This document shows positions 43,823 to 57,011 of a stretch of DNA of 64,000 nucleotides, in pieces. Each line of letters starts with the position of its first letter. Position 1 is the stretch's first letter. The DNA lies in assembly GCA_013398275.1 (NCBI GenBank), contig VZSE01015288.1:438663-502662 (forward strand), given 5' to 3'. Position numbers and translations under genes: made by a program. Below the pieces are notes generated by a model, which made no database searches, had not been told where the DNA came from, and saw only the letters and a program-made list of their open reading frames with translations. This stretch comes from Promerops cafer. Taxonomy: Eukaryota > Chordata > Aves > Passeriformes > Nectariniidae.

Positions 43823-45119
43823 GTAAGATGTATTCATCAATCCTGAACAGCTGAATCCTTTGTGTATTTTTCCAGTCTCCCCTACTAGACCAGGGCTTGT
43901 ACCACTCTTCACATGACTTGGAACACCAGTCTCATTGACTTCAACCCACTGGCTCTGTTTGTTTTCACTAAGTGTTTTGCTCCCATTTTTAAAAAGCTGA
44001 CACATGCAAACAGAAAGGATAGATGGGTAACTGCTCTGTTTTGCAACACAAGCTAATGTACCATTCAATCTTTGGGTATTTTTAAAATGATTTCTGTGAA
44101 AATTGGAGTACTGGTCTAGGTCTGAAAGTTATGTTTAACAGGGCTGCTGGTGAAAGTAATTGCTGTCTAATTGCTGGTGTGGAACATCTAGGCAGTGTAT
44201 AGGCTGCTAACTACCTGGTGATGACTTTCACAGACCAGGGAAAGCATCCATTAAAATACATATAATCGACCTTTTTTCCTATTTTGTGTTTATTTAAAAA
44301 TCTCAGGCTTTCTAAAGGTTTTCTAGCTGGCTGAGCTAAGAATTATCTGCTTATCTAGGATGGCTTCTGGGAAGCGTTCTTCACTGTGTCTTGGTCTACT
44401 AATGATAGTAGACTAGATGAGGATAGATTACTACTAAAACAGACTATAAACTGTTTAACTGAATTATTTCAGTAGCATCTTCCAATAATTTTGTTTTGCT
44501 GCAATGAGGGCCTACAGCATATTCTAAACCTGCTACAGTTTGGTTGCATCAGACCACAACCACTCGTTTTTCTCTAACTGACTTTGACAAATGCTGTGTA
44601 TGGGGGAAATTCTACCTACACATTTTCTTCAGATTCTCTCCACTATTATCTCCAGAATCTGTTTATGTGCACTTGTAAAAGTGAAATACCATTATGTAAG
44701 TGAAAATCTGCTTTGTGCATGGGGGAGAGGTGTGGTGGGTTGCATGAGTGCTTGTGCTGTTATACAGGATGTTTCGTCCCCAGCTTTGCATTGCTATGTT
44801 GCCACAAAAATGGTATTCCCAAGTTCATTTGAGTTCAGTTTAGTTGGCTGGGGGCCATTTTGGTTATGTAAAATGAATTGCTGTGTCTCAGTCAAGAAAG
44901 CATCGTCACAAGTACTTCATAAATGATGATCCTAGATAGCAGGCATAGGATCAGGGTTCAGGACAGAATTGGCAAAGACTTAGATCATTGATTTTATGTA
45001 GGCAGAATCCCAGGCCAGAGGTAATACTTGTGGAGTTGTAGATGTAATTTACTGTAATTGCTGCTTGCTGATCTTAAATTGCAAATCTAGCATGAATAAT
45101 TTTTACTTTATTACTGCAG

Positions 45120-45202
45120 GTTCCCAAGGCCTTCGTAAATCTAGTGGATTCCACTGAGCTCACAACTGCCTCTCTTGTGTGTGAAGATGACAGTAATGCC
45201 AG
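45120..45202 (+). CDS. PLB1: PLB1 coding exon 11: repeat 1, VPKAFVNLVD strand
   Basis: Encodes VPKAFVNLVDSTELTTASLV then CEDDSNA plus two bases. V-P-(R/K)-A-F-V-N-L-V-D is near-invariant among PLB1 repeats and makes this one of the most certain exons. The downstream part is divergent. Acceptor TTACTGCAG, donor CCAG|GTAACA. Confidence 0.96.
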
Positions 45203-47555
45203 GTAACAGGTTTCTTTAACTTCTTGTGACTGTCTCCTGCTGGTGTTCAACAAATAGCTATCTATATGCACTGACTTTATGACTGAGATACAGTCTGCTG
45301 AACTGTTTTTCTGCCCTTAATAAAAAAGTATGTAAAAGATTTTAAGTCTTCACCTTGTTTCGGATATACTCTCTCTGAAAGATATATTTTTACTGGGAAG
45401 CTAGTGCTTTTAATTCTATCAAATTGGACAGCATATTTAAATATTGGGTCAGAGTTAAGGAAAAAGAGAAAGCCTTGATGCTGTACAATCACTGTTCACC
45501 AAGAGCCAAAGCATTGGTTTGTTATCAACAGTTTTAGCCACAAAGCCAAAACACAGCACCATATGGGCTGCTATGAGGAAAGTTAACTCCATCCCAGCCA
45601 GACCCAGCACTTAGATTATGGTCACAAAACTGCACTGTCTAGCTACCCCCAGTTTTTTATTCAGTGATACTTTTGCTCTGTAGGTGCTTCAAAATTTAAA
45701 TTTCTACATATCAATGCTCACAAAATGAGCAACTGATTTTAAAGGACGTTATTAGGCTATTGGAAAGATTCTACTTGAGCTTAGGGTATGCTAGGGTAGA
45801 GAACATCCAAGTTGTCAGTTCCTTATGGTAACTGCATCTATTTATCTGTCTTTCTCAGTACTTTGTAACAAAAGTGTGAGTAGTTTATGTCCCGATTTAG
45901 TATGGAGTAGGAGTGTGCACATGAGCAGTTATGATGGAGTAGTTTACAGCTGGTAAGATTACACTTCATCTTACTCCACAGTAATTTTTTTTCCCCTGTG
46001 CTCGTGGCATAGGACACCATATGTACTAATATAGTCATCCTGAAGTGCTTCACAAGCTTTGCAAGTATACAACCTCAGAGATGTTCTGATGGAATGGGGG
46101 AAGAGGTCTGGCTGCTTAACCATGTACTTAACAAATGCAAGGAGAGGAGAAGCTTTCCTTGTCAAAAGCGACTGCATGGGGCACTCTAGCTTATTTCTTC
46201 TGCACAAACATGAAGGGGAAAAAAGTGAGAAATGTGGAAAAGATGTTTTTAGGAATATGGGCCTTGCCAAGTATTGAAGGCCTTAAAAAATAAAATTAAG
46301 TGAATCTACTTTTTTTTTCCTCTGAGGAATTTTTATATTTCCTTTTATACTTAAGACAATTTGCTTTCTTATCGTCAGCATGCTCTTGTAGCTGTATTTA
46401 TCTGGCTGATAAACACAGTTCCCACAAGTTTCTTAGACGGCCTCAGTTCCAGGTCCTCTCCCAGATAAGGACCTCCAGCATTTGGTTACTAAGTTATCAT
46501 TATGAACTGTGCTTTGAGAGAAAAATATAAATCCATACCAAAATGTGAAATTTCAAATGTCAAAGAGGATAACAGTGGTTGACACTTTCAGTCCTGTGCC
46601 TTAACTTTGAGCATTGAAGATTGGGACATAATGGGGTTTAAAGTTCCCTCCTTTACTAATTTCTTACTAACTAGAAGTGTCTGCACTAAAAGTAATGCAT
46701 GAACCCTATTTTTAGGCATGTAACTCTCTTCATGTATTTTATGAGGTTCCTCTGTTAGGCTTGGGCAAGATTCTGGTCCTGAGTTGATATTTCTTTCACT
46801 CACCAGCAGTGATAATAGCACTTTATCAGCACTTTATCATTTATGGGTTTAGCTAGAGCTCTGTGAAAAGGATCCTGACACATATTTATTGCTTATATCT
46901 GTAAACCCCCAAGAAACTTTCTCAGATTCCAGTCCATCCAGGAAGTTTCAAGGGAGTATATATTTGCTGGAGCCTGACTGATCTTATGTGTATTTTATAT
47001 TGTTCCCATCTACACCTTTGGGAACTCTCAGAATCCTCCAGCTAGCTTCAAAAACATGCAGTATACCCATCTCACCTTGCAGGTCAGGAATCTGATGGTG
47101 CCAATCATCCTTTAGCATGTATAACCTTCTGCAGTTTCCATCCACGTTTCTAGATGCAGGTCTTCAAGTCAAATGCTAAAGAAAATATTCCTGTGGATGT
47201 ATTTTCAGTTTGTTCAATTTTCCTGTGTGACTACAGAGAGGGAAATGTTTGAAAACCAGTGCAGCTGCTATTTTAAGCTTGAGCATGTTGCTAGCTTGTG
47301 AGATCCTGTGCTAATCTAAGTCTGGCATACTTGTCAACTGACTAGGCTTTCAAATAAAAAAGAGATACAAAGCTCTGGATATGGGAATATATATCATTCT
47401 ATGTTTATATCAAAAATTAGTGTGTTCTTTGTAGCCTTTTCTGCACATACAACAATTTAGTATATGCTTGTCAGTGGCTTTAAAAAAATCCATGCTGTCC
47501 ACCTTGTTTATCAAAAGTTCATAATGTCTTTCATGTTTTTAATTCTTCTCTGCAG

Positions 47556-47631
47556 CACTCCAGGCAGGAATCAGTGCAAGTATGCTGAACACTCCACATT
47601 ACATGATAACATACTGAGGTGGTCCTATCAG
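47556..47631 (+). CDS. PLB1: PLB1 coding exon 12: repeat 1
   Basis: Completes Ser and encodes TPGRNQCKYAEHSTLHDNIL then RWSYQ. The W-S-Y-Q end is the same as in mammalian repeat 1, and the single Cys of the C-x-C motif there is kept as C-K-Y. Acceptor CTCTGCAG, donor CAG|GTATGG; it leaves in phase 0. Confidence 0.92.
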
Positions 47632-48284
47632 GTATGGCATCTTCTGTGTTGTTTGGCTCTCATATTGCTAGACATGTCTATTCATTTTCCAGATTGGCCT
47701 GAAGCAAGGAGTTAAGGGAGGAATAGCAGTGAGGAAGTTGAGTAACAGCCTTTCTATCACATATCCATAGCAATCCCCATCCCATTTCTTACCTCAGGGA
47801 TATTGACAATAAGTTCTCTCTATACCTGAGTAATCTTAGTATCTCTTGAAGGTTAAATGTCTATATAACTTTTGGCAACCGAGGATTTTTCATATCTCAT
47901 CAGAGAAATGATCCATCTTGTCCAGTAAAATGGCACATGATGTAGAAGAGGGAAATTTTCTGTTAAGACGAAGACAGTTGTGCTAGAGTTTCTTTTAAAC
48001 ATGCCAAGGTGGCAATAAACATGACATTTCGTTGCCTTGCTGAGCTTGCTGCCCTTTCAAAGAAAATGATGGTAAACCATCTTTCTCATAACTACAAGGA
48101 TTTTCCAGTTGTTGTGTAACAAGATTTCATTAAATTACTGTCTTTATTCTGGATTACACAATTGTATTTCTGTGGTTTATTAGGAATGGGGATAATTTAA
48201 ATTTACTTTAAGCCCTGAGGAATCACACATACATTACACTCTCTACCCCATAATACTTATCTCATTAAATGGTTGTCTATTTAG

Positions 48285-48389
48285 GATGCTTTGGAAAAAC
48301 TATTGGAGTCTGAGAGGTTTGATCAAAAGGATGACTTCACTGTTGTTCTTCAGCCTTCTCTCCAAGGAAGAAATCTGCTGCTCAGACTG
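48285..48389 (+). CDS. PLB1: PLB1 coding exon 13: repeat 1, DFTVVLQP strand
   Basis: Encodes DALEKLLESERFDQKDDF, TVVLQPSL, then QGRNLLLRL. The R-(F/Y)-x-x-x-x-D-F-T-V-V-(L/V)-Q-P strand is a PLB1 hallmark. Active repeats continue with F-F and later D-C-F-H (catalytic Asp/His). Neither follows here, in line with a non-catalytic repeat 1. Acceptor TATTTAG, donor CTG|GTGAGT. Confidence 0.94.
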
Positions 48390-49864
48390 GTGAGTAAACT
48401 CAAGCTGCTCCATTCTTTCTAGTTTGTGTCTGCTGAGACTGAGTGAAATATTCAGCAGGCTTTCCTGTCCTAGACTGCGTATTTCTGGAAGACAGTGCTA
48501 GTCAGGCACAGGAAGAACACACCTCAGGAGCAGACACAGAAGTCCTTAGAGTGGAACATGATTTAAAAAGCACCGGTCAGAGATCCTATGTTTTTTGAAT
48601 GCTATGCTCCAGGATAAATCAAGCTATGGCACCTCTGCACCTAAAGTTGCAAGTGTTTGGAAACTGTCAGTGCTACTGATTTTTCCATATCTTTGTAGTC
48701 ACCACCATATTCATCCCTGATTATGCTCATGGGTTTGACAACAAAGGCAAAAAAGTGGGTAATGTGAAGTGTTTAAAAGGGTTAGAGGGACAAAAGATAA
48801 AGGTGTTTGTAAACTATGTTGGAAAGTACAGTTATTTCCCTGCAATGAGTCTGGGAACTAAGACTTTTTTTCTGGTGCAGGCAATAGGGAATGAAGATGG
48901 GATTGCCTAGGATGTCGGGCATGGTTTTGTTATAAGTGGTCTTTAAAGGCAAGCTGAAAGGTCAAGGTTGTCTAAGGTCTGGCAAAGAAGAGGGAGAATA
49001 TTACTTTCTGGGGAATGGCTCGCTTGGAATGAGGTATCAAAATCCATCACATTAGGTGTTTTTTTTGTAAAATAGGTTGGTAGTGACTCATGGTCTGGGT
49101 TTTTGAGCATCATGATAATAGCTCCATGAATTTGAGGTAATTCCATTGCTCCCCTCAGCTCAGTGTCAGAACAAAGTGAATTGAGAGAAGAAACTTTTCT
49201 TCCAGGAAAAGAAAGGATTTGCTATGTTGCAAAATCTTCTTGTTGCTGCTGGGGTCATCTTTTGCCAGGGTTTTTTGTAGATGGCTGGTCCATATTCAAA
49301 TAGCAGACTTCTATCTTTCATGGCATTACTTTTTCTGTCAGTAATTTGCTCTATTATTTTTTTAGATACCATCATATGTCATAGGTGGATTCTTTATTTC
49401 TTCTCCTTTGTGGTATGCCTGCAGGCCACCATATGTAACCTTCCAAACTCCTCCAACAGTTACATTTCATTTAAAATTCAGCAGGCCCTCTTAAGACAAA
49501 TTCTGCATGTTTCTAGTCTTTAAATGCACGTGTAAACTAGAAGAAGTGTTGTTTATTCCAAATTATTCATGTATTCACATCTATGTCTTCCTGCTCTACT
49601 GTGTCACTATTGCGATCATGCTGTTGTTGCTCTGCTCTTCTTGTCCTGTTGATGTGCTACAATCATTTACAAAACCAGCATCTTTCTATCTTGACACACC
49701 AGTAGTAACTGGAATCAGTGGCAAGTGGCTTAATAAGAATACCAAAGATTGCTTTTTTTGTGGATATGAATATTATTTTATATATTGAGAACTTCTGTGA
49801 CTGAATATCTCATCTTTCCATACTCTTAATTATTTTATGATGCTCAAAGTACTTTCTCTTTCAG

Positions 49865-49954
49865 GGCAAGGATGATTTGATTACCACATCAAAGACACAA
49901 GTGGAAATTGAGGGAGATTATGTTTTCATGGCTGTGGGCGTCTGGAACAACATG
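49865..49954 (+). CDS. PLB1: PLB1 coding exon 14: repeat 1 end
   Basis: Encodes GKDDLITTSKTQVEIEGDY then VFMAVGVWNNM. The W-N-N-M end leads into the M-x-P-V-G-Q-K of exon 15, the common end of a PLB1 repeat. The segment before it, where active repeats hold the catalytic His, has no His at all. Acceptor CTTTCAG, donor ATG|GTAAGC. Confidence 0.92.
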
Positions 49955-52900
49955 GTAAGCAGTTCCACAGAGACTGGTTCTTGCTGAACTTGGTCCAGAT
50001 GCTTGGTAGCAACCCTGCATGAGCCAGGCTTTGAGTAGCAAAGAGGCAGGGGTAGGAAGAATACAAGAATTATCCCACGACTGCTATCCTCAGCTGTGCA
50101 GGGAGGCTGCTCTTGAATAATGCTGAATGCCCTACACTTCAAAGGCAAATCTCACTCTGCTGCTACTTTCTACTAAGAACTTTTTAGAAAGGTTTTCAAA
50201 GTAGCTCTTTGTGAAGTCTCATGGACTAAATGAGCTGTGATAGATCCTGGTTTTGCTAATCTTACTTCTTTGACAGCACAGCACAGGGTGACTGAGGCTT
50301 GTTCTAACCTGAGATTGTAGCAATTATACTCCTGTCTACTCTGTCCTCTGTCCTGCATCCCCCACCATTTTTTACTAATGAATCTTATACCACTGTCTCC
50401 TCCTTAACTGTCATCTTTGTGCTGCTGTTACTCATAGTGAAAAGGTGATAGGCAACCTAGAAGAGCTCTTATGTCCTCTAGAGCTGGATGTCCTATCCAG
50501 CTGAGGAAAGCCAGAAAATGGTGTTTCTATTAGTGGGAGATTTTGTCTGAAAGAAATGTGGACTTTCTCACCCACTCGACCTTGAATGCCATGACCAGTT
50601 CTGTAGGGGGCTGTATCCCACTGCAGGCTTGAGCTGCTGATCCACAGCATTTGTTTGTGTGAGACTGAGTGGATGCATGTGCAACTGGAGGAGTTTGCAC
50701 TATAAAATTGATTATAGGGGCAAGTGTAGAAATGTGAGTTGCTTTTCAATATGAATGAGACAAAAAAGCAGGTATGTGGATTTGGACTCAACAGACCTAA
50801 GCAGGATGCTTAGCTGTTTGGATATGCCCTTAAATGCATTATTTTAGGTAAAATGTTGATTTTACAGTTTCTTTTTAGAAGCTTTCAACATTTCCTGTTT
50901 CTTTTTCTAGTAACCTTATAACACATACAATCTCTTTTTTAATTAAAAAGAATCTTCAATGGCCAATTAAGTTAGATGAAATATAAAATACTTTTTTCTT
51001 GTTTTGCAGTCCAAGTGTTAATAAGATTTTCTTTTGAGAGTACCTACTATTCCTGTGTCTCTCCAAGTTATCCTATGCATGAAGGAAAAAAAAGGCTATA
51101 CTGCAACAACACTTTCATAAACCACTTTTAAAAATAAGTTCATACATAATGGCATGTTCTTGTTTTCTTTTATGCTAATTCAAGCAGTAATAATGCTGTT
51201 GTAGCCTTGATCATTTAAAGAAGCAGAATTTGCAGGAAGAGGCTTCTATTCCATCAGATCATATATCTAGAAGAATAGTACAGTCACTTTGATATAATAT
51301 GTTATCTTTTAGTTAAAGTTAGTAAGACTTTAGTTAGTTAGTAGGAGCCAAGGAGTTAAAAATTGATAAGCTGTTGCACTGGTAACCTTGGAACAGACAT
51401 GCTGGGTCCATGTATCTCCTTTGCTGTTATCTGTGATATTCCTTGTGATGACATCACAGTTCCTACCTCAGTTCTTCCATCATAAAATAGAAGCCCTCTG
51501 TTTCATTTTTCTGTCTCTAATCCTTTTCTGCACAGACTTTATTTGTCCTCCTGTCCCCTGTCCTTGAGCAACCTGTTCTGGGGCATGTTGCTCTATTCTT
51601 GTCACTTGATTGCCCAGGAGCATTTTGTGGAAATAGCAGAGATGAAAAGCCATAAGCAAAACGAAGCTGTGCTTTTAAGGCTGGCTGCATCAGGGCCAGT
51701 TACCCAGACTTGGCTGGTGAGCATGCTGTGGAGCCACCAGAACCAAAACATTGTCATAAAGGAGACAAATACCTACTTTGCTTTATTTCAGTGCTTTTTC
51801 TCTGTGTGAGGTGATTCCTCTAGTGAGGGGACAGCCTAGGTGAGCTGGAGGAGGAGCAAAATGTGGCAAACCCACATCTTGCCACAGGTTTGAAGGAAGA
51901 CTGTGGAAATGGTAACAATCCCCTCAAATCATTTTGCCATTTTTTCCTGACTTCTCTTTGATTAAGTGGACTTTTCAGAGTACAGTAGCAATCATCAGAA
52001 AGGAGCCTTTCAGGGTTGCTTCTTTGTCTGTGATTGCCTTGTCTGCCTGTATTCTGCCATGATGTAAAAGAAGATATGAAAGATGCATTCAGCATAAAAA
52101 GCACTTGCAGGTGTTCTCACCTGATAAAGGTCTCTCCAGTTCTACTGGGAATCCAGCCAACAGTTTATGCTGACTTCTTTAAAAATTAAAAAAACCCCAT
52201 AACACAGTCTTGGGAGCTGATAGGAAATCAGGATCATGAGCTGTGGACCTGGAGACATAGCAAAATGAAACTGCATTCAGAGGTTTACCTTCTCCTGCTC
52301 TCTGTCAGGCTGTCAGGACCTTGTTTTGAGGCTTGGTACCAGCCTCTTTACTGGAATAATTACCTGTTTATTGGCCAAAGGGCAAAACCTTGAAAATCTA
52401 GTGGCAATTTGCCTTAGGGTTGCACTTCAGCCTGACTGAGAAGGAGCTGAGCCATCATGTCCTGAGGGCTTGTCCTAGGCAGGGCTGGATATTTGACCAA
52501 AACAGTTCTAACTCTTTAGGACCAATGCAATTCATATGCTAAGCACACCAGAGAACAGTCAGCTAAATGACATTGGAAAAGCTGAGAGAGGTTGGCTGTG
52601 TACTTGGACAGCTTTGATGTTTACCACAGAGAGCCTGATCGTAGGCATTTGCCAAAATTATTCAATTTTACCTCTGGACATATATCTGAGGGCAAAGCTC
52701 CATTCATGTATGCAAAGAACTTAATAAGTGTAAGCTTCTTGTCTTTTGGCACTTTTTTGTGTTACAGAAACAAAACCCAACCCTATCCTGCAACCAAAAG
52801 AAACTAAAACCAGGGAAGACCCCAGAAGTGAACAGCAGGGCAGGAGGCTGCCCGTGCCTCTCTTCTGTGTTCAGGGGTTTGTGCTGCCTTAGAACCTGCT

Positions 52901-54228
52901 GAGTACCAGAGCATACCCACACACTAAGTGGCCTGCATGACAGATGTGCTAGAATTTGGGGGAGGGCTGGTGGCCACATTACAGCCCTTGTGCCCCATTC
53001 CCTGACCAGGACCGTGCAGCTGAGCTGCTTGGGAGCTGTCAGTCTTTGCTGGGAGAGCAGTGTGTCTGAGCCATCTGGAACTTACTGCCTTCTGGAGAAA
53101 TTTGTTCTTGTCACCCAACTCCCAACACGTGCAAGTGTCTAATACTTGTTTGAACTTAATTTCTAGTCAAGAAATACTGTATTGTATGTATCCTGTGTTT
53201 TGTGTTTGAACTGTATTTTCTTTTAAGAATGGGATTATATAGCTACTTTGTTTCTTCCTAGGAGGATGGGAAGGTATCCCAATGTATCTTTTTTCTGAGG
53301 TTCATTATTTTGCACATTTTGGGGAAATTAGTTTTATTCCCCCCTACCCCCCATCAAAAAAGCAGACCCTTTCTTCAAATGTTTCTCTCAAAGAATATAA
53401 ACTCTGTGAGCCTCTTCTATATTTCTCCGAATTTTCCCATTATTTTCATTGATGGAAGAATCAAAATAGAATATACCATTCCTGCACAGAGTGTATTGGT
53501 GACATCAAGCCTGCTGCTGTTGTATTTTCCAGTCCCTTGCATCCTGTTTCTTATGTAGGCTGCTGGTCCTGGCAGCTGCTGGTGCCAAGATGAGCAGACA
53601 TGCACTGAGGGCTCTAAACCCTCAGCCAATTCCTCTGTGTGTGATTGCAATTTAATTAGCACTCAGCAAGCTGCCTGAACAGGTGAAATGATTATTTTTG
53701 GTATTTGCCCCTTTGTGCTGTCACTATTTTCTGAATAATTCCATAATTTTTTGTTACAATAATCCCCTCTCCATCTTGTTTCAAGAAGGACAAACATAAA
53801 TGTTATTAAGCCTCTGTATGGACTAGGAAAGCACCTTTTGGTGTTGCCTAACATATGTGAGAGTGTAGATAATGAAGCAGTTCTGAAAGGTAGGATAAAC
53901 AATCAACACTTATAGAGTCAGCATTCTCAAAAGCCAAATTAATGTTTGGATGAAAGCTTAGGCATGATGAGAAGACAGTCTGCTCATGTGAGAGGACTTG
54001 TTTTCAATTCCTTGCTTTTGTAGCTTATACATGCTTATACCTGTGGTATATTATGCATAGATAAATATTTATCATAAGCAAAAGAAATTTTTAAATATGT
54101 ATTTTTAGATGTATGTATATGAGCCTGATGGAAAACTTCAGGCACTAGAGTCTTTTTACATTGCTGCTGCTCTCCCTTCCTTCCCACACACAGCATGTGT
54201 ACAATTCCTCTGTTCTGTCCCTTTCCAG
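49955..54228 (+). other. PLB1: PLB1 intron 14
   Basis: At 4.3 kb this is the largest complete PLB1 intron in the window. No exon, RNA gene or named repeat was recognised. A slightly GC-richer piece lies at about 52,800-53,060. Confidence 0.7.
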
Positions 54229-54291
54229 ATGCAGCCAGTTGGACAGAAGCAGCCTTATGGTGTCACAAAAATTGTCCAGTGTCCATCTCAG
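54229..54291 (+). CDS. PLB1: PLB1 coding exon 15: repeat 1 C-terminus
   Basis: Encodes MQPVGQKQPYGVTKIVQCPS and Q. The pattern M-x-P-x-G-x-K ... C-P-S-Q is the standard end of a PLB1 repeat, with its conserved Cys. Acceptor CTTTCCAG, donor CAG|GTACAA, phase 0 on both sides. Confidence 0.94.
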
Positions 54292-55110
54292 GTACAAGGG
54301 CTTCCTTGTTATTCTGTGATTTTATTTATTCTTTGCAGAATTTCCAAGTTTTCAAATACTGTTGTTGTTTTATGAAGTTCTTGGGAATGTGCACTTGCCC
54401 CAGCTACTGCACTGTTAAAAACTGAGTGTTCCTAAAGTTCATTGACATGGAGTCTTTATTTTCTATAGATGAAACTCTGGAAAAAAAGAAGTTTTGACAA
54501 AATTTAGTTAAATCATCACTGTCAGATTTTTTTTGTCCAGAAATATATCTAGCTAATCTGAATTAATTAATTGCAGGTATGAGGTGCATTATCAATATTC
54601 AAATTTGTGTCACCAATAAAATGGAATCCATGTATTTGATATAATCTAGATTTTCTGTGATTTGCCTCTGCTGCCACATTTTACTAATTTAGTCCCTGGA
54701 GCTGTCAGTAGTCAGGATTGGAGCATCTCATGTTCCAGGAACAGGTTCTTGTAAGCTTTTGCATTTAAGCTCTGACTTCAATAATTTGATAGTGATAAAA
54801 TATTACTGCATCAGAAGCATCCAAAAGCTTCTGAACAGCAATTAAAATATCAAAGAAATAAAATTTTATTTTTTGTTTGATGTTGGGTTTAAGGCAGGAA
54901 GTGGTACTGTGCCTAGAGCATACCTAAGACAGGGCTTCAGACCAGGGCTTAACTTTCAAGTTTAACCTGGTTTACTTCACTAATGCAATGCTCATTCAAA
55001 AATTAATACTGTAAAGATTCTTTTCTCTCAGAAAATGTAGCCAGAAGACTTTAACGTCAGCTGACTGTGTTTCCACTAGCGCTGGTAAACATACTCTCTT
55101 CACTCTGCAG

Positions 55111-55191
55111 GAAAATCCATACTTGTTTACATATAGAAATAGTAACCACTCATCTTCCCTGAGGACATCAAACACCAAAGAAACGTCTCAG
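55111..55191 (+). CDS. PLB1: PLB1 coding exon 16: linker between repeats 1 and 2
   Basis: Encodes ENPYLFTYRNSNHSSSLRTS then NTKETSQ. E-x-P-Y-L-F-(T/S)-Y-R-N-S-N is a strongly conserved linker start in PLB1, and N-H-S is a potential N-glycosylation site. Acceptor CTCTGCAG, donor CAG|GTATAG. The intron after it holds the duplicated block with an N. Confidence 0.95.
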
Positions 55192-56944
55192 GTATAGTAG
55201 GACTGTTTGCATCAGTGGACTGGGTGTATGCCAGGGAGTGGGGCAGGTGGGTAAGAGTGTGTTGTAGCCTAAAGAAGCAACGCTACCTGGGAAAACTAAA
55301 TGCAAAACTCCAGCTTTTTACTTCCGTGCTTGACTAAGTAGTCAGATGTTTAATAGCACATTCTCTCCTTGGTGGGCTCTGTAGAGTGTGAGAAAGGTAG
55401 ATGTGTTCAGCTAGCCTACTGTGAGTGTTGCCTTCACTGGTAAGAGCCTATGTTAAACATCTGGATAAAAATGTTATTTTCCCTGAGATAAGAAGATACT
55501 GAAAATGGGGCTGTTTAGTCCTACCATGGAAGAAACTAGATCAGATCCAACTACTGTGTGGGTCTGATTTCATCTTGTTTATGCCATAGTAAAACTGAAG
55601 AATATAGAATTTTTTTTTTTTTTTTTGGTGAGATAGTTTCAGATTAGATGTGTGGAGAAGAAGACCCATGATTGTGTTTTTTAAGTCAGAGCACTCTGAT
55701 TTTGAGCAGAACTTGGTGTTCTCAAGCAGGAACAGAGTGAGTTGATAATGTTCATTAGGGAAAGAGTGTAGANCTGAGATAAGAAGATACTGAAAATGGG
55801 GCTGTTTAGTCCTACCATGGAAGAAACTAGATCAGATCCAACTACTGTGTGGGTCTGATTTCATCTTGTTTATGCCATAGTAAAACTGAAGAATATAGAA
55901 TTTTTTTTTTTTTTTTGGTGAGATAGTTTCAGATTAGATGTGTGGAGAAGAAGACCCATGATTGTGTTTTTTAAGTCAGAGCACTCTGATTTTGAGCAGA
56001 ACTTGGTGTTCTCAAGCAGGAACAGAGTGAGTTGATAATGTTCATTTTGATGCCTCAGAACACAATGCCTAGAGCACATCTAGACAAAATGGCCTGTTTG
56101 TCACTGGAGTTGTAATATACATTTCTGTTCACATTTTAGTATAGTGCCATCTGTTTTGTTGGTTACTTGGGGTGTACAGACCTTGCCATGGGGCAATGGT
56201 ACCTACTGCTCTGGTTTTTGGAAATTGCTGTAGTATAGGTGTTAAGGACATAAGGAGCAATACTGTGTTATGTTTGTGGTTGTTTTGTTGGATTTTTAAA
56301 TAAAAAATTAAAAACCTGATCCAGAATAATGGGACGAGACATACAAGTATATTTTCCTTAGGCAAGTTAGCCTACTTAAGGAATTCTGCAGAGATTTGGA
56401 GCCAAAGCACATCTCTGAGTCTTGTGTGATGGTTTGCTCTGGTATATTGATGGTCAGCCCTTCACTAACAGTAGACTTTGGAGATATTTCTGTCAGTAGG
56501 CTGCAACCCAAAAGAGCCAAGAGGGCAAATCCCTGGCTGCACATACAGGACTGCATATGCAGAAGGCAGGCTCATGCCCTGCTGACAGAGGTATGGTTTT
56601 GTACTAGGATATTTCAGGGATGTTCAAACATTTTCTTACAGAAGATGTTCAGGGTATGGGCAGACCAAATGTTGCATAGCTGAGCACAAAATGGCTCAGA
56701 GTCTAAAACACCTGGCCCCACTGGTAGGCAAGAGTTGTGCTGCACTCGTAAGGCTGCACAACTTCTGAGCAGGCTGAGTTTGTGTCTGCCTCCAAAAGGC
56801 ACGGACTGAGGGCAGGCTGAGCTGGGTAGTTGTATACAAAGTATGTGGGGATTTCATTAATCTAATGCTCTGAGATGTAAATGGTTTATCATGACCAGAG
56901 TATAGTGAGACTGATGTGAGGTTGTGCCCTGTCTGTCTTTGCAG
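55192..56944 (+). other. PLB1: PLB1 intron 16
   Basis: A 1.75 kb intron with no exon recognised. It contains the only undetermined base in the window (55,773), between two near-identical 274-base copies, so its true length is probably about 290 bases shorter. Confidence 0.75.
55483..56046 (+). repeat. Near-exact direct duplication around a single N (assembly artefact likely)
   Basis: Copy 1 (55,483-55,756) and copy 2 (55,774-56,046) are the same apart from one T in a long T-run (17 against 16). They are separated by 16 called bases and one N at 55,773, and copy 2 starts right after the N. Two contig ends that overlap but were not merged would look just like this. Confidence 0.9.
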
Positions 56945-57011
56945 GAGAGGAGTTATGGAACAAATATTCCCTGTCTGGACCGGGTTCCCTCTGATACAGT
57001 TCCTGTTTCAG
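56945..57011 (+). CDS. PLB1: PLB1 coding exon 17: linker into repeat 2
   Basis: Encodes ERSYGTNIPCLDRVPSDT then VPVS plus one base. C-x-D-x-x-P-S-D-T-V-P-(T/V)-S is the conserved linker just before repeat 2 in PLB1. The role matches exon 3 before repeat 1, and like that exon it leaves in phase 1 (TCAG|GTATAG). Acceptor TTTGCAG. Confidence 0.95.

Larger units (their letters stand above)
39558..49864 (+). other. PLB1: PLB1 introns 5 to 13 (between exons listed separately)
   Basis: Introns here run from 0.5 to 2.4 kb (the largest is intron 11, 45,203-47,555). Apart from the possible cassette exon in intron 8 (42,427-42,489), I see no gene, RNA or named repeat in them. Confidence 0.65.
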
